Shown piece by piece: positions 10,741-21,711 of a stretch of DNA of 64,000 nt. Below the pieces are notes generated by a model. The model saw nothing but the letters and a program-made list of their open reading frames with translations. It did not search any database and was not told the DNA's origin. Source of the stretch: Rhyzopertha dominica (taxonomy: Eukaryota > Arthropoda > Insecta > Coleoptera > Bostrichidae); assembly GCA_025024175.1 (NCBI GenBank), contig QCXZ01000042.1, forward strand, positions 3,303,501-3,367,500. The letters are read 5' to 3'. The translations under genes were made by a program, and so were the position numbers. Position 1 is the first letter of the stretch. Every line of letters starts with the position of its first letter.

Positions 10741-12180
10741 GTTTTGTAGAATTCTGAATTTTGGTTCTTTCACTGTGGGTTCAATCATTTTGAGTGTTTC
10801 TGAAACTTCATTTGGGTCTAACGTGTTTGGGTCGTAATTTTGATCTAAAAATTCTTCAATGTCAAAATTTATGTCGCCTGGATTATTGAGTATGGATTGT
10901 GTTTCTACTGCATTTAACCGGATTCTAGAAAGGGCATCGGCGTTCAAATTGTGTTTTCCTTTTTTATATATAATTTCGTAATCGTATTCCTCGAGTTTCA
11001 GTCGCCATCTCATTAATTTTGAATTTGGCTCTTTTAGATTAAATAGCCAAACAAGGGGTCTGTGATCTGTGAAAATTTGGAATTTTCGGCCGTATAAGTA
11101 AGGTCGGAAATATTTGCATGACCATACTATTGCTAGCAGTTCTTTTTCAATTGTCGAATATCTTTGTTCGGTTTCATTTAGAGTCCTGGATGCAAAAGCT
11201 ATCGGTTGATCTTTGGGTGGTGTACCTTGAGATAATATAGCGCCTAAAGCGAAATTTGAAGCGTCAGTAGTAAGAACGAATGGTTTTGAGAAATCGGGGT
11301 ATTTTAAAATTGGGGCATTTATTAAGAGTTCTTTGAGATGATTGAATGCTTGAAGAAACGAAGGTGTATGTTCAATTTTTGCATTTTTCTTTAGACAAGA
11401 AGTTAATGGTTTTGAAATTTTTGCGAAGTCTTTTATGAATCTACGATAGTATCCTGCTAAACCTAAGAAAGCTTTAATTTCCTTTGGGGTTTTGGGGACT
11501 GGAAAGTTCTTTACAGCTTCTATTTTATCGGGGTTTGGAGTTATACCTTTTTCAGTGACTTTGTGACCTAGGTAGGCTATTTCCTTGTGGAGAAATTCTG
11601 ATTTGTCGAGTTGTATTTTGAATTTTGACTGTCTGAGTCTTTCGAATACTAATTTAAGGCGTTGTACATGTTCCTGGAGAGAAGTTGAGAATATAATAAT
11701 GTCATCTAAGTACACTAAACAGATTTCGTTTTGGAAACCTCGTAAGACGTTATTCATTACTCTTTGGAAAGTAGAAGGTGCATTCTTTAAACCAAAGGGC
11801 ATGCGTCTGAATTCGTATAATCCTGTATCGGTTGAAAAACGCGGTTTTTGGAATGTCATCTTTATGCATTTCGATTTGGTGGAAACCATTAGCCAAATCT
11901 AAAGTTGTGAAGTATTGAGCTTTTTCCTAGCTTATCCAGAATATCAGTTATATTCGGAAGAGGAAATTTATCGTCAATAGTTTTTTGATTCAGTTTCCTG
12001 TAATCTACAACAATTCTCCATTTACGCTTGCCTGAGGCGTCTAATTTTTTTGGGACTACCCAGATGGGGCTACTCCATGGTGAAGTTGAATTTTGAATTA
12101 TACCGTCTTGTAACATTTTATTAATTTGAGTGTGAACCTCTTTCCTGTGTATTTCGGGGTATCTATACGTTTTAGTGAAA
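10705..12180 (-). CDS. pol: pol, reverse transcriptase and RNase H region (frame-broken)
   Basis: The frame 11889-12116 holds the RT start ([36 protein letters not shown]). The frame 10705-11889 continues with [20 protein letters not shown], catalytic YLDD, LGHKV, then RNase H blocks [26 protein letters not shown] and the end motif NLNADALSR. Two frame changes, at A/T homopolymers near 11921-11925 and 11835-11839, separate these pieces, and a third lies near 12197-12204 upstream. As given, the protein cannot be made whole. Because the outer LTRs look identical, base-calling errors in homopolymers are as likely as real mutations. Confidence 0.9.
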
Positions 12181-12192
12181 ATGGGAGTTTCA

Positions 12193-13040
12193 TCAGTTTA
12201 AATTGATTTTATGTTTAATTTGATTAGTGAAAGTGAGCGGAGTTCCTTCACAATAAAATATGTCTCTGTATTCGTAACATAAGTCTCTAATTGCTTTGTA
12301 TTCTTCGGGGTTACAATGTTCTAAACGGAGGTTTTTTAAATTTTGTTTATGAAGTTTGTCTAAATGCTGTTCATCGATATCCGAATTGATTTGCATTTTG
12401 TCTACAAAGTTCATTTCTGATTCGTTTATCATTTCAATTTTGAGTGGTTCTAAAATTTTAATTTTAACTGGGTTTTCACGGGAATTAGTGATCATCGTTA
12501 ATGCTTGAAAGTTCGTTACATTGACTAATGCTTCGGGTATTTCGGCTACTTCAAAATCTGTGTAATGTAGAATACCTACACCATTTTGCTCTGTGACTGG
12601 AACTTTTACAATTTGAGTTGTTCTCGGCGGAATAATAATTTGAACTGGGACGAATTTTGGTTTTTGTGGTGCGTTATACTGAGATAAATCATGTTGAAAA
12701 TATAAAGGAAGTTCTGCATTAGGGGTTTCTAAAGTTGCAGTTTTGAGGTTTATGCTCGCGCCAATTTGTATTAGAAAATCAATTCCAATTAGACCATCGA
12801 ATTTTGGTGAAAAGTCGAATAAGTAAAATTTATGTATTCCATCAGTTTGAAAGCAAGGAAAAAGTGGTATTTCCATAGCTTCACTGTGTACTGAAGTTGC
12901 ATGAGCTGTGCTAACTGTAAACATTTCTGGATATATAAAATTTGGATAAACGCTGTAAGCTAATTCGGGTTTTACGAAACTTTTTCCGCTGCCTGTATCG
13001 ACAAGAAATTTTGCATTTAATTCGGGAATGAAAATAATTG
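12193..13040 (-). CDS. pol: pol, protease region
   Basis: Minus-strand reading near 12985-13000 shows FLVDTGSGKSF, the DTG active site of a retroviral-type aspartic protease. The downstream 243-aa frame (12193-12924) contains FDGLIGIDFL, the usual second conserved block of this protease (ILG/IG-D type), then a linker to RT. It would cleave the Gag-Pol precursor. The stop near 12193 comes from a frame change in an A/T run. Confidence 0.82.
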
Positions 13041-13073
13041 GTAAATCTACGTTTGTATGGTTATTAAGATATA

Positions 13074-14345
13074 TTATCGTTTGTTCTGTGAATACGCGGT
13101 GTGTTGAAAATTTTGTTCCTCGTTATCGAGATCATAATAATTATTCTGTTCGGAATATAGTTCAGAGAATTCATATTCATTTGTATTTTCGGGTTCGTAT
13201 TGTTCATTGTTTGTGTCGGAATAATTTGAACACTCCTCGTAAACATTATCATTTTCGTACGGGTCGTCAAATTCTGTGTTTACCGTTTGATTGAAAAAGT
13301 TCTTCGGGAATGAAGCCTGGACGATTTTGTCTTTGCTGGGTTTTCTTACCAAAACCTGCAAATCTTGAATTGCTCGATGATGTGTCCATCGGCTCGGGCT
13401 TGGGTAATTTAGACATTTTAGATGAGGTTTTATTGCCAAATGGGATGTTTTGTTTAAAAGTTTGGCTTTGTGGAAACTGCGGTATTTGAGTGAATGCTGG
13501 CTTTTGTTGAAAAGCATTATTTTGTGGTCTTATAAATTGATTTTGTCCAAACGGTTGTGGGAAAGGCTGGCTGAATGTATTGGGTTGCCTAAAATAAGTT
13601 GGTTGTGGCGAGAAGGTGGGTTGACTGAACATTGGGGTTTGTCTGAAGTAGGGTGTTTGTGGCATGAAATTTCTGGGGGGCTGATGTCTAACGGTAGTTT
13701 GACTTTGATGTGGACGTTGATTTGTCTTTAGTGTGTTAATTACTGTTTTATTATTCGAAGGGGCTCTGGTTTTATACAGAATGAAGTTTTCTTCTTCGAG
13801 AGCAAAAGAAATGGCTTGTTCTAGAGTTTGGGGATTCTTTAGACGTACAACTAATTGCATATGGTAATTTAGACCATTAATAAAAGTTTTCAGTTGTAAT
13901 GTCTTCATACTGCTGTATTTTTAGTAATTTCACTTCATTTGCATCAGTACCTGAGTTTAATTTCGAAACAAGCAAGCTACGTGTGTCTTGTAATCTTAGG
14001 CCAAAACTTTGTGGAGATTCGTTTCTATCAGGTCTCATAGAAATGAGATCTTGTACGAGGCAATCTATTGATCTTTGGTCAGAGAAAGTATTAAGCAATG
14101 CAGTTTTTATTTTCGCCCATGTGTCTAATTCAACACGAGATGCTATCAAATCAGCTGCTCTTCCAACCAATTTGCTTAGAATTGTGTCAAACAAACAAAT
14201 GTTTATAGCTGCTCGCGGGTTGTTTGCATCTTGATGATTCGTTAAAAGATTTTCACAAGCTTTTAGGAATCTGTTTATCTGTTTTTGCGTTGCCGTCAAA
14301 TAATGGAATATTGTCGGCTTGGTAGCGTATCATTTGATAATTGGG
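13074..14345 (-). CDS. gag: Gag structural protein (frame-broken)
   Basis: Three overlapping minus-strand frames make up gag. 13877-14299 holds the capsid-like part (QINRFLKACENLL, DLISMRPDRNESPQSFGLRL). 13267-13908 holds LKTFINGLNYHMQLVV and then a long Q/F/P-rich low-complexity tail. 13074-13517 ends in an acidic N/Y/E-rich segment that overlaps the protease frame. No CCHC zinc knuckle is seen, which agrees with gypsy/17.6-type Gag. Frame changes lie near 14282-14286 (T-run), 13880-13908 and 13290-13520; the last one before pol could be the normal programmed frameshift. A probable start, MANPNYQ, lies near 14353 in a frame broken at the 14282-14286 run. Confidence 0.8.
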
Positions 14346-14506
14346 ATTTGCCATTGCAATTTCCGGAATTTCAATCGTTAAGTTTTCTAATAGTTCTGAT
14401 ATGATATCCAGTATTTCCTATCTATTTTCACGGGATTAAGAGTAAGAATGGAATATGCACTTACTGCGATATGATTAGTACTGCGATGATCGGTGTCATC
14501 TGTTAG

Positions 14507-14690
14507 GTTGCTCGGTCCTCGGCGATTTTTGTCCTTGGAGCAGGGGTGTTGTTGGTTGGTCCTCGGCGATTTTTGTCCTTGGAGCCTGGGGTGTTGTTGT
14601 TGGTCTCGGCGATTTTTGTCCTTGGAGCCTGGGGTGTTGTTGGTTCTTCGGCGATTTTTGTCCTTGGAACCGGGGTTGGATCGTTGTTGG
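14507..14690 (-). repeat. Tandem ~45-bp repeats in the leader (copy 1)
   Basis: Four tandem units sharing CGGCGATTTTTGTCCTTGG with spacers of the type AGCCTGGGGTGTTGTTGGTT lie between the primer-binding site and gag. Unit length is 43-46 bp and the last unit is partial. The array has no spacer variety, so it is not CRISPR-like. In gypsy itself the comparable position holds a protein-binding insulator, but these units are not recognisably Su(Hw) sites. Confidence 0.85.
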
Positions 14691-14744
14691 CAAACGGTTA
14701 AGACCGACGACTTGAGACGATTTTTGTTCTCGTAGCCTCCAACA

Positions 14745-14764
14745 ATATCCTACTGACTGCGCCA
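14745..14764 (-). promoter_or_regulatory. Primer-binding site (copy 1)
   Basis: Directly downstream of the LTR on the minus strand is TGGCGCAGTCAGTAGGATAT. A TGGCGCAGTC start resembles the primer-binding site of the 17.6/297 group, where a serine tRNA is the reported primer. The primer here was not checked. Confidence 0.65.
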
Positions 14765-14988
14765 GTTATTTTCTTGCACGTCGAATGTTTGTTTTTAAAA
14801 AAACTTTATTTTACGTACAGAAATGTGAAGAAAATACACGAGTTGTCCGATATGCTCTCGACCAAGCTTCGCGTTAGATTCTTAATGCTATTCATTGTTA
14901 ACCTATATTTATAACCTAGGACAACAGAGCTGCTAAAGATAACAAACTGCAAACTCGTCGTCTTATAAAGTCCTGAGTAGTCAAGGTT
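14764..14988 (-). repeat. Third LTR, truncated at an assembly gap
   Basis: Matches the first 225 bp of the outer LTRs with three differences (extra A in the A-run, A to G in CATTATTAACC, C to A in GAGTCGTC), then stops at the N block 11 bp before the expected end. Confidence 0.85.
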
Positions 14989-15088
14989 NNNNNNNNNNNN
15001 NNNNNNNNNNNNNNNNNNNNNNNNNNNNNNNNNNNNNNNNNNNNNNNNNNNNNNNNNNNNNNNNNNNNNNNNNNNNNNNNNNNNNNNN
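14989..15088. other. Assembly gap (100 N)
   Basis: Exactly 100 N, the usual placeholder for a gap of unknown size. It lies between two copies of the same transposon region. Confidence 0.95.
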
Positions 15089-17524
15089 TTTGTCTAAATG
15101 CTGTTCATCGATATCCGAATTGATTTGCATTTGTCTACAAAGTTCATTTCTGATTCGTTTATCATTTCAATTTTGAGTGGTTCTAAAAATTTTAATTTTA
15201 ACTGGGTTTTTCACGGGAATTAGTGATCATCGTTAATGCTTGAAAGTTCGTTACATTGACTAATGCTTCGGGTATTTCGGGCTACTTCAAAAATCTGTGT
15301 AATGATAGAATACTTACACCCATTTTGCTCTGTGACTGGAACTTTTACAATTTGAAGTTGTTCTCGGCGGAAATAATAATTTGAACTGGGACGAATTTTG
15401 GTTTTTGTGGTGCGTTATACTGAGATAAATCATGTTGAAAATATAAAGGAAGTTCTGCATTAGGGGCTTTCTAAAGTTGCAGTTTTGGAGGTTTATGCTC
15501 GCGCCAATTATGTATTAAGAAATCAATTCCAATTAGACCATCGAATTTTGGTTGAAAAGTCGAATAAGTAAATTTATGTATTCCATCAGTTTGAAAGCAA
15601 GGAAAAAGTGGTATTTCCATAGCTTCACTGTGTACTGAAGTTGCCATGAGCTGTGCTAAACTGTAAACATTTCTGGATATATAAAATTTGGATAAACGCT
15701 GTAAGCTAAATTCGGGTTTTAACGAAACTTTTTTCCGCTGCCTGTATCGACAAGAAATTTTGCATTTAATTCGGGAATGAAATAATTGGTAAATCTACGT
15801 TTGTATGGTTATTAAGATATATTATCGTTTGTTCTGTGAATACGCGGTGTGTTGAAAATTTTGTTCCTCGTTATCGAGATCATAATAATTATTCTGTTCG
15901 GAATATAGTTCAGAGAATTCATATTCATTTGTATTTTCGGGTTCGTATTGTTCATTGTTTGTGTCGGAATAATTTGAACACTCCTCGTAAACATTATCAT
16001 TTTCGTACGGGTCGTCAAATTCTGTGTTTACCGTTTGATTGAAAAGTTCTTCGGGGAATGAAGCCTGGACGATTTTGTCTTTGCTGGGTTTTCTTACCAA
16101 AAACCCTGCAAATCTTGAATTGCTCGATGATGTGTCCATCGGCTCGGGCTTGGGTAATTTAGACATTTTAGATGAGGTTTTATTTGCCAAATGGGATGTT
16201 TTGTTTAAAAGTTTGGCTTTGTGGAAACTGCGGTATTTGAGTGAATGCTGGCTTTTGTTGAAAAGCATTATTTTGTGGTCTTACTAAATTGATTTTGTCC
16301 AAACGGTTGTGGGAAAGGCTGGCTGAATGTATTGGGTTGCTAAAATAAGTTGGGTTGTGGCGAGAAGGTGGGATTGACTGAACATTGGGGTTTGTCTGAA
16401 GTAGGGTGTTCTGTGGCATGAAATTTCTGGGGGGGGCTGATGTCTAACGGTAGTTTGACTTTGATGTGGACGTTGATTTGTCTTTAGTGTGTTAATTACT
16501 GTTTTATTATTCGAAGGGGCTCTGGTTTTATACAGAATGAAGTTTTCTTCTTCGAGAGCAAAAGAAATGGCTTGTTCTAGAGTTTGGGGGATTCTTTAGA
16601 CGGTACAACTAATTGCATATGGTAATTTAGACCATTAATAAAAGTTTTCAGTGTAATGTCTTCATACTGCTGTATTTTTAGTAATTTCACTTCATTTGCA
16701 TCAGTACCTGAGGTTTAATTTCGAAACAAGCAAGCTACGTGTGTCTTGTAATCTTAGGCCAAAACTTTGTGGAGATTCGTTTCTATCAGGTCTCATAGAA
16801 ATGAGATCTTGTACGAGGCAATCTATTGATCTTTGGTCAGAGAAAGTATTAAGCAATGCAGTTTTTATTTTCGCCCATGTGTCTAATTCAACACGAGATG
16901 CTATCAAATCAGCTGCTCTTCCAACCAATTTGCTTAGAATTGTGTCAAACAAACAAATGTTTATAGCTGCTCGCGGGTTGTTTGCATCTTGATGATTCGT
17001 TAAAAGATTTTCACAAGCTTTTAGGAATCTGTTTATCTGTTTTTGCGTTGCCGTCAAATAATGGAATATTGTCGGCTTGGTAGCGTATCATTGATAATTG
17101 GGATTTGCCATTGCAATTTCCGGAATTTCAATCGTTAAGTTTTCTAATAGTTCTGATATGATATCCAGTATTTCCTATCTATTTTCACGGGATTAAGAGT
17201 AAGAATGGAATATGCACTTACTGCGATATGATTAGTACTGCGATGATCGGTGTCATCTGTTAGGTTGCTCGGTCCTCGGCGATTTTTGTCCTTGGAACCA
17301 GGGGTGTTGTTGGTTGGTCCTCGGCGATTTTTGTCCTTGGAGCCTGGGGTGTTGTTGGTTGGTCCTCGGCGATTTTTGTCCTTGGAGCCTGGGGTGTTGT
17401 TGGTTCTTCGGCGATTTTTGTCCTTGGAACCAGGGGTTGGATCGTTGTTGGCAAACGGTTAAGACCGACGACTTGAGACGATTTTTGTTCTCGTAGCCTC
17501 CAACAATATCCTACTGACTGCGCC
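15089..17524 (-). repeat. Duplicate of the protease-gag-leader region
   Basis: This interval repeats about 12355-14763 in the same orientation. Between 15089 and 16720 it carries many one-base insertions relative to the first copy, often lengthening homopolymers (for example TCTAAAAATTT for TCTAAAATTT), plus a few one-base losses; from about 16740 it matches almost perfectly. That pattern fits unpolished long-read sequence joined to polished sequence. Frames 16701-17057 (gag) and 15822-16268 (gag tail) are broken versions of the first copy. Confidence 0.88.
17265..17450 (-). repeat. Tandem 45-bp leader repeats (copy 2)
   Basis: Cleaner version of the array: three units of exactly 45 bp and a partial fourth, each with CGGCGATTTTTGTCCTTGG. 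Units differ at the AACCAGG/AGCCTGG position. Confidence 0.88.
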
Positions 17525-17525
17525 A
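17506..17525 (-). promoter_or_regulatory. Primer-binding site next to the 5' LTR
   Basis: TGGCGCAGTCAGTAGGATAT on the minus strand, beginning with the last LTR base. This is the copy that belongs to the LTR flanked by the ACCT duplication. Confidence 0.7.
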
Positions 17526-17760
17526 GTTATTTTCTTGCACGTCGAATGTTTGTTTTTAAAAAACTTTATTTTACGTACAGAAATGTGAAGAAAATACACG
17601 AGTTGTCCGATATGCTCTCGACCAAGCTTCGCGTTAGATTCTTAATGCTATTCATTATTAACCTATATTTATAACCTAGGACAACAGAGCTGCTAAAGAT
17701 AACAAACTGCAAACTCGTCGTCTTATAAAGTCCTGAGTCGTCAAGGTTGCGTATGTAACT
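17525..17760 (-). repeat. 5' LTR
   Basis: 236 bp and apparently identical to 7400-7635. As 5' LTR it should carry the promoter; no unambiguous TATA box was picked out. Confidence 0.93.
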
Positions 17761-17764
17761 ACCT

Positions 17765-18830
17765 GGAGAATAATAGGCATCGTAATGTGCTTTGTAGTAG
17801 CGTACAAAGTTTAGCGGTTTGTGATGTTATCAAACTACTAAATACTCTTTTCGAGAACAATTGTAAATTCGTGTTGTCTTGAATTCATTGCTTTCCTGCA
17901 TTTAAAACTACATCATAACGATAATGTATTATCAACAGAAAAGTAGATGTCCTTTACTTTAGCAAACTAACCAAATAAATAGCTTAGATATTACGTGCGA
18001 GTTCGTTCCATAAAACACACTTTATTTTAGAGTAGATAAGTAAACACCGCTGCAAGCAGATACACACTACGATAAATATAATTATTTAGATAGCATGTTT
18101 GGCATTGCACTATCTATCACCTTTGCCAAACAAACATCATTACGTGTTTTGCGTGACTTTATTGACCTATTTGAATTTTTATGCAGTTTACACATAGTGT
18201 TGCATTGTATTTTCAAACACCTTTGGAAAAGCACTTCGATTTCCCAGTATTGCATTATAAAGAAACAATATTATTCTGCATCTACTTACAAGGAAAATGT
18301 AAACAAAACACAATTTTTACGACTACATATCTTTTTCAAGTAAACATCTGACCTGCTAAAAGGTTTAGAATCCACACAATGTTTAAATCAATTTAAAAGG
18401 TTACATTGTAGATTTCAACACACCCTACTTCCAAATTTATTTTTGGCAAAGCCATTTCAACCGCTTCGCGGACTTCTTCAACGGCTTAACAAGTACAACT
18501 AAATGCAAATATAAAAACTATATTTCGTAGTCTGTCTTCTAAGTTCAAGAAAGGAGAAAGTTGATTATATCATGATAGGAAAACAACAGATAAGAGATAT
18601 ACTGCAAGGCGAGGCATTTTAGTGAGTTAATGTTCATACCATTAGATAATACTAGCCGATTCGAACAAATATGTGTGTGTCACGAAAAATATATTTGTTC
18701 AGCCAGCAATTTAAGTATGGTGTTAGATCACAAACATTCACATACAAAATGAATCCAACCACAGTTACACGAAACACAGAGCGGGCATAGAAGGGGGCGA
18801 AGCACGCAGAACTATATATTTACGATTAAA
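17765..18830. other. No recognisable gene
   Basis: AT-rich flank of the LTR element. An 82-aa plus-strand frame at 18095-18343 has no domain signature. Confidence 0.5.
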
Positions 18831-19790
18831 CAAATGGCCGAAAAGATGAGCAATTGGCATTCTTGGACTTTGAGAAAGCATTTGATAACATCCCTAGGAA
18901 AGTGGTCTGGGAAAGTATGAAGAAAATAGGTATAAATAACAAGCTTATGAAAAGCATAGAGAGTTTATACAGTGACACAAAAAAGTCACCTCAGAACAAG
19001 TAACATGGAATCACGGAATTTCCAAGTAGTGGATGGATTAAGGCAAGGGGGGGGTTAAGTCCAACACTGTTTATCATGGTAGTGGACGATACATTGTGGG
19101 AACTACACAACAAAATCAACGAAGTGTCAAATCAGGGTATAAAAAATTAAAAGTGGTAAAGCTAGCAGAATGCGCATTTGCAGATGACCTGATGATCTGT
19201 GCAGAAAATGAAGAAAAGTTACCACAACATGTAGAGTTGTGGAAGAAAAAACTAACAAAACTAAAATGTTAATAAATACAAGCAAGACTAAAACAATGAC
19301 CATAGGAAAGGAGTACAAAAATATAGACATAACAATAGATTGGAAACAAATAGAACATGTTAAAAGTTTTAAGTACCTAGGTAATGAAAGTATGGATGAA
19401 GAAATAAATAAAAGAATCACCAGTGCAATAATGGTATACCACTCACTACATAGGACGTTAATAAGTAAAAGTAAATAAGTGAGAAGTCAAAAATGACTGT
19501 ATATAAGACCATTTATAGACCAATATTGACATACGGTAGTGACTAGTGAGAGTTGGTAGTTAAGTGATAGACTGCAGGCAACAGAGATGAAATACTTGAG
19601 ACGTGTTAAAGGGGTGAATAGAATGGACAGAATAAGAAAAGACAGAATCAGGGAAGAACTGGAAATTGAATCAATTAAACAAACTATGAATGAAAATAAA
19701 CTAAAGTGGATTGGGCACCTGGTGAGAATGAATGAGGAAAGGCCAGCAAAACTAGTATGGGAGGCAAAAATTATTCGATAACATTAAATG
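18830..19790 (+). mobile_element. RTE-like RT fragment
   Basis: Plus-strand frames preserve LAFLDFEKAFDNIPRKVVW (fingers/palm), GLRQGGGLSPTLFIMVVDD with an extra-base frame break at the G-run near 19048, then INTSKTKTMTIGKEYKNID and FKYLGNES, and finally MKYLRRVKGVNRMDRIRKD to RMNEERPAKLVWE (19587-19781). This is a non-LTR RT of the RTE type, with several frame changes and no endonuclease. It is the same family as the fragment at 4955-5231. Confidence 0.82.
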
Positions 19791-19933
19791 ATATCAGGTT
19801 AATAACGTGTTAATGCTAATGCTAACGTGGGTTTACATTTTGCAGATTAATAATAATATAATATATATTTATTCAATATTGCACATTAACACATACTGTA
19901 CATTGAATACGTCCAACAATAGTAAAAATAGTA

Positions 19934-21650
19934 CTAGACACTAACATTACACTTTAAAAACTCTTCTATTGTGTAGAACGCGTGGCGTCTTAAATAGTCT
20001 TTCATGGCTTTCTTGTAGTGCTGCATCGACAGTTCTTTTATTTGTCGCGGAACATGATTGTATATCCTGATCAGATTGTGAGTTGCATTTTTGTCCACTT
20101 GTGTAAGTTTCGTGCGTGTAGCAGACAAATATTTGCTTGCAGGTCCTCTTGTATTGTGTGTGTGATATCTCCTTTGTCATAAAAAACAGTTCATAATTGT
20201 TTTTAACAAATAAGACACTCTAGTATGTAAATGCTGGGTAAGGTAAGTATCTTCGAGTTTATAAACCATTTCTTGCAGCTGTCCCTTTGTTTTAGGCCGA
20301 ATAACCCTCTAATGCAGCGCTTTTGTATTAGGAACAGATCTTTTGCGGCTGTTGAGTTTCCCCAAAAAATCACTCCATATCGTAAACGTGAGTGCACCTA
20401 AGCAAAGTATGACATTTTTGCCGCCTCCACACCCACGCGTAAGCAAACGGTGCTATTTTAGAAGTTAAATAGTTACTGTGTGTTTTCCAGTCGAGAAGAC
20501 CGTCTATTCTTATTCCCAGGAAGACAGCGCTCTTTTGGACGGTAAGTACATTTTCTTTGTATTTGATAGCTGTAGACTGTAGAAATTTCGAAGAAGATGC
20601 AAAGTTCACTAAATTTGTTTTTGCTACATTTAGGATAAGGTTGTTTTGTTGTAGCCATCTTTCAATACCGTTCAGACAGTTTTCGGTTCTTGGAGAAATT
20701 TCATTTTCGTTTCCCATGTTTATTATAACTGACGTATTGTCTGCAAATTGAAGAATTAATTCATCGTTGCATTTGTGCAAGTCGTTTATGTATATCATAA
20801 AAAGCATTGGCCCCATTATTGACCCCTGGGGTTCCCCTCTCTCTATCTTCCTACATTTTGAATAACTGCAAGTTCCATCTGTTTTTTGTACTAATGTTAT
20901 TTGCTTCCGGTCTGCAAGGTCTGCTGTGCCTCTAATACCTATCCTTTCCGCCTTTTCTAACAGTACTTCATGATGTACACTGTCGAAGGCTTTGGACAGA
21001 TCTAAAAATATGCCAAGCACAATGTTCTTATCGTTTATTCCTTCTATGACTTTTTGTATTGCTTGAAAGATAGTCGTCGCTGTTGATTTTCCCTTCTGGT
21101 AACTGCTATGCCTGTCTGTTATGATTTTGTTTGTTGTTAGAAAATCCATTGTGTCTCACTAATAAAAGTTTTTCTACTATTTTTGCAATGTTCGATAGTA
21201 GTGTGATGGGTCTGTAATTTTCAATATTTGTTTCATCGCTTTTTTTATGTATAGGTTTCAACAATCCTATTTTCAGTTTTTCTGGGAAATTTCCTGTTTC
21301 TAGAATAAGATTGACAATATAGCAGAGTGGTTTTGAAATATACTGTGCTACTCGTTTCAGAACTATAGTTGGAATGTCGTCTATCCCTACGGCACCAGTA
21401 TTTTTTAGCGAAAGTATTGTTTTCTTAACTTCTTCCTCGTCTGTTGGGTGCAGGAAGCAAGATTTCTTTTCTATAGTGATCAGATGCGGGGTATTTTGGT
21501 TTGATTTTATTTTGTTGTGGTTTGCTATGTTTATAAAATAGTCATTTATATTATTTGCTACTTCGTCGTTGTTCTTATCTTTGAATCTCACTTGTTCGAG
21601 GTTTCCCTTACTTTTGACGTTTTGGTTTGAAGTGATATCTTTAACTAATT
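19934..21650 (-). pseudogene. ORF2 reverse transcriptase domain
   Basis: Frames 21106-21591 (GIDDIPTIVLKRV, IGLLKPIHKKSDE, NYRPITLLSNIAKI), 20370-21149 (LDLSKAFDSVHHE, GEPQGSIMGPMLF, then LQFADNTS) and 20203-20397/19934-20128 (SRLRYGVIFWG; RIYNHVPRQIKEL) together cover the RT and its C-terminal tail. The catalytic F/YADD box reads FADN, so the second Asp is lost. Frame breaks lie near 21120-21150 and 20370-20400. Confidence 0.85.
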
Positions 21651-21711
21651 TCCATGTTGCCTTAGTTTTGTTGTTACTATTAGCAATATACTGAGTATTA
21701 AAATTTCTTTT

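Larger units (their letters stand above)
7400..17760 (-). mobile_element. Errantivirus-like (gypsy/Metaviridae) LTR retrotransposon
   Basis: The outer LTRs (7400-7635 and 17525-17760, 236 bp, AGTTA...TAACT) appear identical, and the 4-bp flank ACCT is duplicated (7396-7399, 17761-17764). Coding order on the minus strand is gag, protease, RT, RNase H, integrase, env, as in the gypsy/17.6 lineage. A third, partial LTR (14764-14988) and a 100-N gap are followed by a second copy of the protease-gag-leader region, so the real element is probably about 7.6 kb and the interval over-represents its 5' third. Several one-base frame breaks lie in homopolymers. Identical LTRs imply a recent insertion. 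Confidence 0.93.

Noticed and set aside
14493..17496. Repetitive leader frames (RRFLSLEPG units) as a repeat protein, or the array as CRISPR
   Set aside because: The frames arise on the antisense strand of the 45-bp leader repeats, differ between copies and have no start context. The repeats are contiguous with no unique spacers.
7672..17760. A free exogenous virus rather than a retrotransposon
   Set aside because: LTRs, 4-bp target duplication and genomic flanks on both sides show an integrated Metaviridae-type element; whether it can form particles cannot be judged from sequence.
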